Positions 20,234 through 29,812 of a DNA stretch of 64,000 bases are shown one piece after another. The notes under the pieces were generated by a model. That model made no database searches and had not been told where the DNA came from. It saw only the letters and a program-made list of their open reading frames with translations. The first letter of the stretch is position 1; each line of letters opens with the position of its first letter. The DNA is from Paenibacillus sp. OVF10 (lineage in GTDB: Bacteria > Bacillota > Bacilli > Paenibacillales > Paenibacillaceae). A program made the position numbers and the translations under genes. The stretch spans positions 3,720,001 through 3,784,000 of the forward strand of contig CP094668.1 of the NCBI GenBank assembly GCA_022836915.1, written 5' to 3'.

Positions 20234-21485
20234 ATGAGTTTTCGTGATACAGCCGAAAAGTGGAAGGACGAGGCGATTCGGCTCCGCCGCCACATTCATC
20301 AGAATCCTGAACTGGGTCACCAGGAATTTGAAACAGCCAAGCTGGTTGCGCAATTTTTATTGGAGGCTGGCCTCGAAGTACAGACCGGTGTAGGTGGAAC
20401 AGGGGTGGTTGGACTTCTGAAAGGCGGACGTGACGGCAGAACAATTGGGATTCGCGCCGATATGGATGCCCTGCCTATTGAGGAGAGGACCGGATTGCCG
20501 TATGCCAGCACTCGCGAAGGTGTCATGCACGCTTGCGGGCACGATGTGCATACAGCGATATTACTCGGTACAGCAGCGGCCTTAAGTGAGCACAGGGATG
20601 AACTTCAGGGAACGGTGAAATTTATTTTCCAGCCTGCAGAGGAAGTACGAGGAGGGGCTACGGTTCTGATTAAGGCAGGTGTATTGCAGAGCCCTGAGTT
20701 GGATGCGATTATTGCCCTGCATGTATGGCCGGATTTGCCCGCAGGTAAGATTGGATTGCGGAAAGGGCCATGCTGGCTGCGGCAGATGCTTTTGATATTC
20801 GGGTGACGGGAAAAGGAGGGCATGCTGCATATCCGCATCGAACAGTTGATCCGGTTATTATTGCTGCCCAGATCATAACTGCATTACAAACGGTCGTATC
20901 CCGCAACCTGTCTCCACTGGATTCTTCCGTCATCTCGATCACGAAGCTGCAAAGCAATAGCAATGCCTATAACGTTATCGCAGGTGAAGTGCAACTCAGA
21001 GGTACGATCCGTACGCACAATCCCGAGACGCGTGAAGCCGTGCCAGTATATATGAAGCGTCTCATTGAGACGATTGCGGAAGGTTTTGGCGGACAAGCGG
21101 AATTTGATTATTATCGCGGCGGTTCACCCGTTATTAACGATGATCACGTAGTCGACGTGATTGAACAAGCAGCGGAATCTGTGATTGGCAGGGAATCGGT
21201 CGTTTATCTGAAAGAACCATCCATGGGCGCCGAAGATTTTGGTGCTTATCTTGAATATGTGCCTGGAGCCATATTCCGGCTCGGAACGGTGGCAGAGGAA
21301 GATGCCCGCTCACAGCTTCCCCTTCATAGTGATTCGATTATCTTTAATGAGCAAGCCATTGTCACAGGCATATCGGTTCTTGGCGAAACGACCATTCATT
21401 ATTTGAACCAGAGCAGTGATGATGAATCAAGGGTTGCATTGGGCGTTGCAACAGGCAAAGAGGAAAGGGGAATCCAAATGGCTGA
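20234..21485 (+). CDS. M20-family amidohydrolase/peptidase
   Basis: A zinc-dependent amidohydrolase of the N-acyl-amino-acid or hippurate hydrolase type, about 417 residues. Metal and catalytic residues appear in GIRADMDALP, HACGHDVHT and QPAEEVRGG. The frame breaks at the G run 20765-20767 (one G missing). As read, the frame then runs on into the next gene. Adding one G to the run 21467-21470 gives a stop at 21483-21485, which overlaps the next start in ATGGCTGA, so I end the gene there. Likely role: removing an acyl group from an imported peptide-like compound. Confidence 0.82.
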
Positions 21486-23184
21486 GTTGCAGCAACAAAC
21501 GGAGTTGAATCTCGTTCTGCATGAGATCAATCGCGATCTGCTGCTTGAATACAATAAAGAGATCGCAAAGGAGATTCGTTTGTCCGGATCTGAAGAAGAA
21601 CTGCGGGCATTTCGTTATATCCAAGAGCAATTGGAAAGCTTCGGTTTGACCACGGAGCTTACGTTTAACGAGGCCTACATCAGTATCCCGCTCCGAGCAG
21701 AACTTTGGGTTGGTGGCAGTTCTTTCAAGGCTATTACACATTCGATGTCAGCCCAGGTGGAACAGTTGAACACAGAATTGAGATTCCTGGATCTGGAACA
21801 GGTAGATGAGAACTTCAAGGAAGGACAGCGGATCAACAGCGCGGTGATCGTGCACGGATTAGCCAATTGGACAACCATTCACCGTTTGCAACAGCAGGGT
21901 GTCAAGGCAATCATTTTTATCAATAGTGGTGCGTATACGCATGAGATGATCGTTTCTTCCGTTTGGGGCAATCCGACACCGGAGGATGATGGCTATCCTG
22001 CCATTCCGGTGCTATCGGTCAATAAGGCTGACGGAGAGCAGATTAAGTCGCTGATATCCGTGTGTGATGGTGATTCGGTAGAGGTTACGCTGCATGCCGA
22101 GGTGAGAACTGGTTGGGTCAAGATCCCTACACTGATTGCAGAGATACGAGGCACGGTGGAGCCGGAGTCCTTTATACTTTTCAGCGGACATGTGGATTCC
22201 TGGCATTATGGCGCGATGGATAATGGCTCCGCCAATGCGGTCATGGTGGAAGTGGCACGTGTATTATCTCTGCACCGTCATTCTCTGCGGCGTTCTGTTC
22301 GTTTCGCTTTTTGGTCCGGGCATTCTCATGGCAGATATGCGGGTTCTGCGTTATATAGTGATCTTCATTGGGAGGATTTGCAAGAGAATGGCGTGCTCCA
22401 TATCAATATTGACTCTGTGGGCGCCAAGGGTGCCAGTGATCTGGCTGCGGCGAACACAATGGCAGAGACTAAGGGGTTATGTGAGCAGGCAATCCGAACT
22501 GTAACGTATGAGCCTTTCCGTGGTTCGCCTTTTGGCAGGTCGGGAGATCAGTCCTTTTGGGGCGCCGGACTTCCGTCGGCTTTCATGGGTTTATCCTATC
22601 AGCCTCAAGGCTGGTTCGGCTGGTGGTGGCATACAACGGAGGATACGTTGGACAAAATTGACCGAGATGTTCTGGCGCGGGATTGCAAAGTGTATGCAGC
22701 AGCAGTCTACCATGCGGCTTCATCTCCGATCATTCCCATTGATCAGAGATCAGCCGTCCAGACTTTATCGGACAGAATCGGCTATTACGCTGAGCTTGCC
22801 GGGGAGCATATAGACTTTTCACATATAACAAGCAGGGTGCAACATCTTCAGGCTGTTACGGATCGTTTCTATGAACGAGTTGAACGTGGTTCCTTGCCGA
22901 ATACGTCGGTTAGAGAGGTAAATCGTACGATATTGGCACTCAGCAGATGGCTTGTTCCCATCAATTACGTTCAAGGCAGCCGTTATGATCATGATCTCGC
23001 TGGCAGTCATGTGCTGGTACCCGCTCTTGCGGAAGCCGAACAGTTGGCTGCGGCCACAGAGGGCAGTGAAGCCTTCTACAGGTTAAGAACATCACTTGTA
23101 CGTCAGGTGAATCGTATAGGTTATGAGATTAAACAGGCGATTCTTCTTGTGGCCGAAAGCGAGAGGCATGTCCATTCCAACTGA
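21478..23184 (+). CDS. M28-like peptidase domain protein with altered active site
   Basis: A 568-residue protein with an inserted PA-type domain and an M28 aminopeptidase fold. The first zinc ligands are recognisable in FSGHVDSWHYGAMDNGSAN (His, Asp, Asp). Where M28 enzymes carry the catalytic Glu-Glu pair the protein reads WSGHSHGRYAGS, so both glutamates are missing. The later histidine region WWWHTTEDTLDKID is kept. It may bind one metal differently, act on a different bond, or be non-catalytic. The start ATG 21478 has GAGGAAAGGGG upstream. It sits inside the peptide operon between M20 and the dehydrogenase. Confidence 0.75.
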   Translation: MAELQQQTELNLVLHEINRDLLLEYNKEIAKEIRLSGSEEELRAFRYIQEQLESFGLTTELTFNEAYISIPLRAELWVGGSSFKAITHSMSAQVEQLNTELRFLDLEQVDENFKEGQRINSAVIVHGLANWTTIHRLQQQGVKAIIFINSGAYTHEMIVSSVWGNPTPEDDGYPAIPVLSVNKADGEQIKSLISVCDGDSVEVTLHAEVRTGWVKIPTLIAEIRGTVEPESFILFSGHVDSWHYGAMDNGSANAVMVEVARVLSLHRHSLRRSVRFAFWSGHSHGRYAGSALYSDLHWEDLQENGVLHINIDSVGAKGASDLAAANTMAETKGLCEQAIRTVTYEPFRGSPFGRSGDQSFWGAGLPSAFMGLSYQPQGWFGWWWHTTEDTLDKIDRDVLARDCKVYAAAVYHAASSPIIPIDQRSAVQTLSDRIGYYAELAGEHIDFSHITSRVQHLQAVTDRFYERVERGSLPNTSVREVNRTILALSRWLVPINYVQGSRYDHDLAGSHVLVPALAEAEQLAAATEGSEAFYRLRTSLVRQVNRIGYEIKQAILLVAESERHVHSN

Positions 23185-23206
23185 ATTGCATAAAGGAGAG
23201 AACATC

Positions 23207-23971
23207 ATGACTGAACGACGATTTATTGGTAAAAAGGTAGTCATTACTGGGGCTGCAGGTGTATTTGGACGTTGGATTGCTAGAGCCTATGCAGTCGAAG
23301 GGGCGAAACTTTATCTGTCCGATATTCGAGAAGACGCCTTAAGGGTTGTAGCGGATGAACTGAAGCAGGAGGGTGTGGAGGTGCACTGGCATGTGACCAA
23401 CCTTGTTGACGAAGACTCCGTCAATGAATTGGTTCAAGTGGTTGAACACCAATGGAATGCGCCAGATATTGTGATCAATAATGCAGGAATATATCCGTAT
23501 CGCACACTGATGAACATGACGCTTCAGGACTGGAATGATACGATGGATCTGAATCTGGCGGCGCCGTTTATACTCACACAGCAGTTTGCCAATCAGATGA
23601 TTGTAAGTGGGGTGGAAGGCTCCTTCATTAATATAAGCTCCGGAGCAGCTTCCACCGCCGGTGTTGGTATGGGGAATTATTCCGTTTCCAAAGTAGGGAT
23701 TGAGATGCTTACCAAAACCTTCGCACTGGAATTGTCACCATATCGCATTCGGGTTAATGCCGTTGTACCGGGATATGCACCGGGTAGTGAGGTTAGTGTG
23801 ATGACACAGGCACATACGGAACATATGATTAAAATCACACCGTTAGGTCGGACGTCAGGTCCTGACGATGCTCCTCAAGCCATTTTGTATCTGACCTCGG
23901 AAAAGGCTTCATTTATAACGGGCAGCATACTAACGGTAGATGGCGGACGCACGGCAGGCAGACTGAAGTAG
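23207..23971 (+). CDS. short-chain dehydrogenase/reductase
   Basis: A 254-residue classical SDR that oxidises or reduces an alcohol or carbonyl with NAD(P). The cofactor motif is TGAAGVFG near residue 14, the structural motif NNAG near residue 90, catalytic Ser in NISSG and Tyr-Lys in YSVSK. It is the last gene of the peptide operon, with AAAGGAGAG before ATG 23207. Its presence suggests that the imported compound carries a hydroxyl or keto group that is processed after hydrolysis. It is intact. Confidence 0.88.
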   Translation: MTERRFIGKKVVITGAAGVFGRWIARAYAVEGAKLYLSDIREDALRVVADELKQEGVEVHWHVTNLVDEDSVNELVQVVEHQWNAPDIVINNAGIYPYRTLMNMTLQDWNDTMDLNLAAPFILTQQFANQMIVSGVEGSFINISSGAASTAGVGMGNYSVSKVGIEMLTKTFALELSPYRIRVNAVVPGYAPGSEVSVMTQAHTEHMIKITPLGRTSGPDDAPQAILYLTSEKASFITGSILTVDGGRTAGRLK

Positions 23972-24011
23972 CGAATAGGTCCTATACTATAATTGCAGCT
24001 GGCAAGTCATT

Positions 24012-24941
24012 TTATTGCAATGCCAGCTTGGAAGGAAGCTCGAACTCTGGAACATACAGATTACTTTGGAGTAGTGCGGTTCGAATATCCAGCATTAGTT
24101 TCTCGCTCGCAGTACCAAGCGGAGTATTTCGTTTACGCAAAACGCCCACGATGGGGCCAACCTTCAAATCGGCAATGGCTTGGATAACCGTTCCCGGAAT
24201 GGCAGGAGAGATGGTTGCAATGGGAGCAATCGTTATGCCCAATTTGGCTTGTACATAATATTTGTGAGATCGGATATTACTTATTTCGATACCTTGATAA
24301 TCACTGTCAATTTTCTCGGCCAACAGCTGCTCAATTCGAATTCGAATCGGGCAATTGGGAGGTGTGAACAGAAATGATTGACCCTTCAGATCCTGCAAAT
24401 GTATTTCAGTAGCTTGAGCGAACGGATGCGTGTTGTACAATAATAAGGCCATGGGTTCAAAAAGTAGAGGGTGAAACTCGGTATCCAGACTGGTTTCTGG
24501 AGAAGGGCAGACGGCAAAATCAAGCTGTTCATCCACGACCAGCTCATTTAGCAACTTGCTGTCCCCAATACGGATGCTAAGTCTGATCTTTGGATTTTTC
24601 TCCACAAATGAAGACAGAATCGCCGGAAGTCTGTGGCTCGCTGTTGGCTCGGATACTCCGATTCGAACATAACCGGCTTGTCCTTGTTGGATATCCGAGA
24701 TCGTATTCGTTAAGTACTCATATTCTTTAAGAAGCTGATCGGCTCTGGCGTAAAAAATTTTCCCCGCTTCCGTCAATTTAATCTTCTTTCCTCTGTCAAT
24801 TAATTTCACACCGAGATCACCTTCAAGCTTCTGAATGTGTTGTGTGATGGCTGGTTGTGAATACTGCAATGCTTCTGCTGCCTGCTGAAAGCTTCCAAGC
24901 TTTACAATGGTTTGAAAGGTCTTAATCATTCGCATTTCCAT
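24012..24941 (-). CDS. LysR-family transcriptional regulator
   Basis: A 309-residue regulator. The N-terminal winged helix (residues 5-65) includes GSFQQAAEALQYSQPAITQHI, shared with LysR proteins, and a C-terminal effector-binding domain follows. I chose ATG 24941, with GAAAGGTG upstream. It converges on the dehydrogenase; a hairpin (GCTGGCA and TGCCAGC, 23998-24027) lies between and over the ends. It is a fair candidate to control the peptide operon, but it is not divergent from it, so the link is only by proximity. Confidence 0.88.
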   Translation of the reverse strand: MEMRMIKTFQTIVKLGSFQQAAEALQYSQPAITQHIQKLEGDLGVKLIDRGKKIKLTEAGKIFYARADQLLKEYEYLTNTISDIQQGQAGYVRIGVSEPTASHRLPAILSSFVEKNPKIRLSIRIGDSKLLNELVVDEQLDFAVCPSPETSLDTEFHPLLFEPMALLLYNTHPFAQATEIHLQDLKGQSFLFTPPNCPIRIRIEQLLAEKIDSDYQGIEISNIRSHKYYVQAKLGITIAPIATISPAIPGTVIQAIADLKVGPIVGVLRKRNTPLGTASEKLMLDIRTALLQSNLYVPEFELPSKLALQ

Positions 24942-25095
24942 GGCAAACACCTTTCTATAAGTATATGTTTTGAATAATGATTTACAATTTCTCGATTAGT
25001 ATAGCATGATTAATACATACTATTCCAATTGGATTTTAAATATTTTAATGATCTGACCAAGAGCAGCCGCTTGGTTTATTTTCTTACTTCTGAAC

Positions 25096-25109
25096 TGTTA
25101 GCGTTTACA
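25096..25109. promoter_or_regulatory. cre-like sequence
   Basis: TGTTAGCGTTTACA matches the catabolite-responsive element consensus TGWAANCGNTNWCA at all but one position. It lies upstream of the TetR gene promoter. Binding by CcpA is untested. Confidence 0.35.
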
Positions 25110-25131
25110 TTAAAATTTGAAATAAAAATGA

Positions 25132-25179
25132 TTGACAGTCCTTATCTGAGCGGGTTTAATTATATAGACCGATTGTTAT
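25132..25179 (+). promoter_or_regulatory. promoter and operator of the TetR/drug exporter pair
   Basis: TTGACA (25132-25137), a 17-base spacer and TTTAAT (25155-25160) form a good SigA promoter. ATAGACCGATTGTTAT (25164-25179) follows directly and resembles the operator described for the LmrA/YxaF TetR regulators of Bacillus, which control a drug exporter. The position over the transcription start fits autorepression. Confidence 0.55.
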
Positions 25180-25204
25180 AATTATTTGAAGGAAGTGGCT
25201 TTCG

Positions 25205-25791
25205 TTGAGTGAAAAGTCTAATGCTAGAGAGTCTATTGTCAGCACAGCAGCGAGACTGTTTTTTTCACAAGGATATCATGCGACCGGTCTGAATCAGATC
25301 ATCAAAGAGAGTAGTACGCCGAAAGGGTCGTTGTATCATTATTTCCCGCATGGCAAGGAAGAGCTCGCGCACGAGTGTATTCAAAAAGCCAATGAGCATA
25401 TCCTGCAGACATTTGAGAAAACATTTGCAGCCCACGACAATACGGGGATGCCATTCAGAGATTTATTCATGATTTGGCTCATGAAACAGAAGCAGCCGGG
25501 TTTACCGGATTTCTGCCATTCAGCTTCTGGGCAGCTGTGGAGACATCATGTATTAGTCAGCAGTTGCGTATTGCATGTCAGGGTGTATTTGCAGATTGGC
25601 AGGATGTCATTAAGAAACATCTGATTCTGGATGGTGTTGGTGAAGAGAAGGCGCGGGAGACGGCACTTCTGATCATTTCTTTGATGGAGGGAGCACTGAT
25701 TATCAGCCTGACAAATCAGGATAAACAGCCTCTGCTGACGGCTGCTGAGTATTTGTCGGTTGTGACGAAGAACGCCAAACAGATTCAATAA
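25205..25791 (+). CDS. TetR-family regulator, LmrA/YxaF type
   Basis: A repressor of about 195 residues. Its N-terminal helix-turn-helix includes RLFFSQGYHATGLNQI and PKGSLYHYF. The C-terminal ligand domain follows in another frame, with one G missing from the run 25444-25447; the repaired junction reads TGDAIQRFIHDL. The start is a TTG at 25205 after GAAGGAAG. The gene directly precedes a DHA2 drug exporter, so it most likely represses that exporter and itself. Confidence 0.85.
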
Positions 25792-25847
25792 GTTATACCA
25801 AGAGATAGAGAAAAAGAAAGTTCGATACGTTTGAGGAGGATGGGATC

Positions 25848-27340
25848 GTGGAGGTTTCCATGAAGGCTGATTCTGCACAGAATCAACAAGAAACTAAGCA
25901 ATATAAGGTATTTCCGATTTTGTTCGCAATGCTGCTGAGCGGCTTTATTGGTCTGTTTGGGGAAACGGCATTAAACGTGGCTTTGACACCACTTATGGGT
26001 CTGCTTGAAGTTGGACCTACAACGATTCAATGGTTAACCACAGGTTACCTGCTTGTGTTGGGAATCCTGGTGCCGGTATCCGGTATGCTGTTGCAATGGT
26101 TTTCAACTAGACAGCTGTTCACAACGTCCCTGATTTTCTCCATTGCAGGCACATTTGTTGCTGCGCTTGCACCTAGCTTCGAAATTCTGTTGGTGGCACG
26201 GGTATTACAGGCTGTAGGTACAGCGCTGTTGCTGCCACTGATGTTTAACACGATATTGGTTATTTTCCCGATTGAAAAACGTGGTGCTGCCATGGGATTG
26301 ATCGGTTTGGTTATCATGTTTGCACCAGCAAGCGGTCCGAGTATCTCCGGTCTGATCCTGGCTAATCTGAGCTGGCACTGGATCTTCTGGATCTCCTTGC
26401 CGTTCTTCATTATTTCACTGGTATGTGGCTTGCTGTTCTTGCCGAATATTTCGAAATTGACCAAGCCCAAAATTGACGTACTGTCCATTATCCTTTCTAC
26501 CCTTGGTTTTGGTGGTATCGTATACGGCTTCAGTAGCGCAGGGGACACGGGGAAACTGGTGGAGGCTGGACTAGTCCGGTTGTTGTTGCCACTCTCGTTA
26601 TTGGTGTGTTGTCCTTGCTGTTATTCAGTATCCGTCAGCTAAGAATGAAGCAGCCAATGATGGATCTGCGTGCATTCCGATATCCGATGTTCACGATTGG
26701 TCTGATCCTGATCTTCATCTCTATGATGATGATGCTGTCTTCGATGTTGATTCTGCCGATGTACTTGCAACAAGGTATGGCGGTTACAGCGTTGACTGCT
26801 GGACTAGTCCTGTTGCCAGGTAGCTTGCTGAATGGATTCTTGTCTCCAATCATGGGACGTCTGTTCGACAAGTTTGGTCCAAAATGGCTGGTTATTATCG
26901 GGATGGCTATCGTATCCGTTGTTTTGTTCCTGTATACAGGCATCGAAGCAACAACTTCCCTTGGCACGATCATTACATTGCACGTATTCATGATGGTTGG
27001 TATTTCCATGATCATGATGCCTGCACAAACGAACGGTTTGAACCAATTGCCTCCTGAGTTCTACCCTCACGGCACTGCGATTATGAATACACTGCAACAA
27101 GTCTCCGGTGCTATTGGTACGGCTGTGGCAGTAAGTATCCTGAGCGCAGGACAGACTCGATTCTTGAGCAGTGTGGCGAACCCTGAGACCCCGGAGAACC
27201 AGTTGGCTGGTTTCACGTCAGGTGTACAAAATGCATTTGTCTTTGCATTGGTTCTTGCCGTAATCGGACTGATCATTTCACTCTTTGTGAAACGGGTCAA
27301 AGTTGGAGCGCAAGCTGGACAACAAGGTCCAATGCATTAA
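25848..27340 (+). CDS. DHA2-family MFS multidrug exporter (EmrB/QacA type)
   Basis: A proton-driven drug exporter of about 498 residues with some 14 membrane segments. Family text includes LTTGYLLVLGILVPVSG-like residues in segment 2 and VGTALLLPLM in the segment-5 region. The frame breaks near 26570-26580; one missing base restores a continuous protein (AGLSPVVVATLVIG). The GTG at 25848 follows GAGGAGGATGGG; an ATG at 25860 is another option. It is co-transcribed with the TetR gene 56 bases upstream. Confidence 0.88.
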
Positions 27341-27365
27341 TTAATGTAAACTACGTAAAATGAAG

Positions 27366-27404
27366 AGCGATGCGTCCTTACCCATAAGGATGCATCGCTT
27401 TTTT
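27366..27404 (+). terminator. terminator after the drug exporter
   Basis: AGCGATGCGTCCTTA pairs with TAAGGATGCATCGCT (one mismatch) around CCCA, followed by TTTTTT. Confidence 0.85.
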
Positions 27405-27639
27405 GCGTTATTTATTCTATCTTTTTTGGTGTTGACGTGAAACGGGTTACAGCCTTTAGAGTAAAGATGTAGCCGGAATACGGCGGTTTAAAGAATGAAT
27501 TTCAGAGCAAATACTTCATGTTCCGGCAAAATTGTATATGTTCATACTAATATAAAAGGGTAATATAGAATGTATTAGTACAATTTTTAACCAATTCGAA
27601 AACGGTTTATATTTTATTTTTAATCAAGGAGACATCATT
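27405..27639. other. intergenic region before the kinase-like gene
   Basis: AT-rich leader of about 235 bases with no convincing gene. It contains ACGGGTTACA near 27440, similar to half of the operator-like palindrome at 52365-52378, and the inverted pair GCCGGAATA and TGTTCCGGC further on. I cannot assign a function. Confidence 0.3.
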
Positions 27640-28287
27640 ATGATCATCATCAATCCCATTGGCAATAACATTGAAAAGATGCTGTTGCACTACGAAAAAA
27701 ACGACCATCTCACCCTACAGGCTTCGCTTATTAGTAATAGCTCGGTTGTATATAGATTGCAAGACTATTGTCTCAAGGTATATGCTTCACGTGCAAGATT
27801 GGATGGGGAGATGGAAAGTGAAGCACTTAGAGCATTGCAAAGTAATCCTTATGCACCTAAATTGTATGCGTATTCACCAGGTGAGTACACCCTGACGGAG
27901 TGGATTGAAGCATTCAAGCTGAAAGAGTACCGTAAGACCTATGGACACATTCCTCACAACTTAATATACGATATGTTTACGACGGAACTTCAGCAGATTC
28001 ATGCTGGATATTGGGACTGGGATGTCATCCGATATGAGAATTTGCTCTGGACCAAGACAGGTGATGTGAAGAGAACAAATTTTTGGTTGTGTGAACCTGT
28101 GAACGCCAGACGTGAGAGCTTATATAACCAGGTCATTCGTAGAATTGATAACATCTACAATGGCGATCGTACCGAAATGGAGGCGATAGAACAGTACTTT
28201 TATCGTCACCAGTTGACTTCATTAGAGATCGAACAAGCTTTCAGCGATTTCAGGTCCCAACGGCCAAGACTGGCGATAGCACAATAA
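27640..28287 (+). CDS. protein-kinase-like fold protein of unknown role
   Basis: A 215-residue cytoplasmic protein with AAGGAGAC before ATG 27640. It resembles small degenerate kinase/phosphotransferase-like proteins: a possible nucleotide-lobe lysine in YCLKVYASRAR, a glutamate in DGEMESEALRAL, and a catalytic-loop-like WDWDVIRYENLLWTK. The usual HxD catalytic motif and DFG motif are not clear, so catalysis is doubtful. It stands alone, between two terminators. The family is only suggested by these short likenesses. Confidence 0.5.
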   Translation: MIIINPIGNNIEKMLLHYEKNDHLTLQASLISNSSVVYRLQDYCLKVYASRARLDGEMESEALRALQSNPYAPKLYAYSPGEYTLTEWIEAFKLKEYRKTYGHIPHNLIYDMFTTELQQIHAGYWDWDVIRYENLLWTKTGDVKRTNFWLCEPVNARRESLYNQVIRRIDNIYNGDRTEMEAIEQYFYRHQLTSLEIEQAFSDFRSQRPRLAIAQ

Positions 28288-28299
28288 ATCTCATACTTA

Positions 28300-28336
28300 A
28301 AACCCCAAAGATATTAGAGAATCTTCGGGGTTTCTT
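28300..28336. terminator. terminator between convergent genes
   Basis: AAACCCCAAAGAT pairs with ATCTTCGGGGTTT (one mismatch) around a short loop, followed by CTTTC. It serves the kinase-like gene and possibly the convergent hydrolase. Confidence 0.7.
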
Positions 28337-28373
28337 TCATGATATAACATAGCTTACTTTAGCAGAGTGTACG

Positions 28374-29350
28374 TTACTTCTTCACCAGGGCCAATATTTC
28401 ATCCGCAACGAGGTCAGGTCGATATTGATGGATGTAATGATCGGTATCTTTAATGGTTACCTGTTTTGAATCATCTGACCAAGATTTGAATTCTAATTGT
28501 GATTTATCCCATTCGGGTTCACTTGCACCAAGGTAATCAGCCGTCAGTATGGTGAGTGGAAACGCTAAGGTTTGCTTGTGATCTACAACCACTTTGGCAT
28601 TGGCAGCTATTTCACGTAATTCATCCAACGTGTTAGCATTACCATAGTTGTGCAACAGCGCAGTTGTATCCAATTTTTTCAGATCTTCGGGTACAAGTTT
28701 CAGTTCATTACGATTGGCATTGGAAGTTTCGACAACCAAGTCAGATTGCATTGAGAGGCGGAATAGTCCGGTTTGGATACGTAATTTATTCGCAAAACCA
28801 CCAATTGTGTCTGCCAAAGAGTCATCGTCATTTGAATAATATTCGGGGCTTCCGCCATCAATCATGACGATACCCTTGACGAGATCCGGATATTTTTGTG
28901 CGAAACGGATGGTTTCCAGCGAGCCGAGTGAATGTCCAACTAATACATAAGGTGGCTTCTGTCCAGATACCTGCAACAACTCGTGTAATTCTTCAGCTAC
29001 GGTATCGACATCACGTTTCTTATCGGTCTGATCACTGTATCCATAGCCAAATCGATCATATACAGCGAATTTTGTGTTGGGAGCAAGCTTTTCATATAAT
29101 GGATAATAATCTACATAGGGATTAGCGGTCCCCCAGCCAGAAGCGAGCACTACTGTTACATCGCCTTCTCCACCAGTATATAGATGCATATTGTCTCCAT
29201 GGACTTCGTACAGCTTTCCAGGGGGACGAGTATTTTGGCATCCTGCCTTAAACCCACTTGTTGGTAGATCACGCCTGTACCCAGAAGCAACAGAATTACC
29301 GCGAGGTCAAATATCAAAAACTTAACTAATCTTTTACGCCATTTCTTCAT
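28374..29350 (-). CDS. alpha/beta hydrolase with N-terminal membrane anchor
   Basis: About 325 residues. The N-terminus has a basic stretch (MKKWRKRL) and one hydrophobic segment (residues 9-30), so the enzyme is probably anchored outside the membrane. The hydrolase fold shows VYDRFGYGYSD and the nucleophile elbow VGHSLGS, and a C-terminal His is likely in DTDHYIHQY. The frame breaks at the G run 29221-29225 (C run on the coding strand); one extra C restores ILVPPGKLYEVHGDNMH. The substrate is unknown; an ester or lactone is typical. Repeat A copy III lies upstream. Confidence 0.82.
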
Positions 29351-29518
29351 GTTCTATCACATACTCTCCATGTATTTTCCCTATCATATAACTTCAATCT
29401 TATACGAGAGAAAACAGAGTCTTAATTCTATCTTAATTCAGTTTATTTTCGATCATGCGGGGAGGACGTGTCTGCCGAAAATTGAATATCAACGGCCAAT
29501 GAATTAATATATAGCTAC

Positions 29519-29697
29519 GATATAAGTTGAACTAAAGAATATTTAAACTGCTCACTCCGATGACAGAATAACCTTCCGATCGCTGTTATCCCCAGATTTT
29601 TTAATTCACTTTTATAACGGTGAAAATCTGGTGATAAAGGCGAGTTTATGCTTACGAAGCAGCTTTCCCCAGAAAGCTTTTAGCTCCGCTTCTTCAG
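29519..29697 (-). ncRNA. Repeat A, copy III (full length, structured)
   Basis: Read on the minus strand it starts CTGAAGAAGCGGAGCTAAAA and contains GTAAGCATAAACTCGCCTTT. Hairpin 1: AGCTTTC and GAAAGCT around TGGG, flanked by GAAG and CTTC. Hairpin 2: AGATTTTCAC (plus-strand 29620-29629) pairing with GTGAA and AAATCT (plus-strand 29594-29609). Hairpin 3: ATAAC and GTTAT. It ends TTTAGTTCAACTTATAT and points to the alpha/beta hydrolase. It shares long blocks with copy IV. I call it a structured RNA or MITE-like repeat; no known family was recognised. Confidence 0.55.
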
Positions 29698-29812
29698 GTT
29701 ATTTCTGTCCTCTACGTTCTAGTGTTAATGTGTAGTTCAACTGATATAGTTGAATATATCTCATCCAAATATTGAATCACAGATTGATTATATAGAACAG
29801 AAGGTATGTATA

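Noticed and set aside
26045..26548. Long minus-strand frame (167 codons) inside the drug exporter
   Set aside because: Antisense to a well-supported membrane protein; low-complexity translation rich in Asn, Ile, Thr and Pro and no ribosome site.
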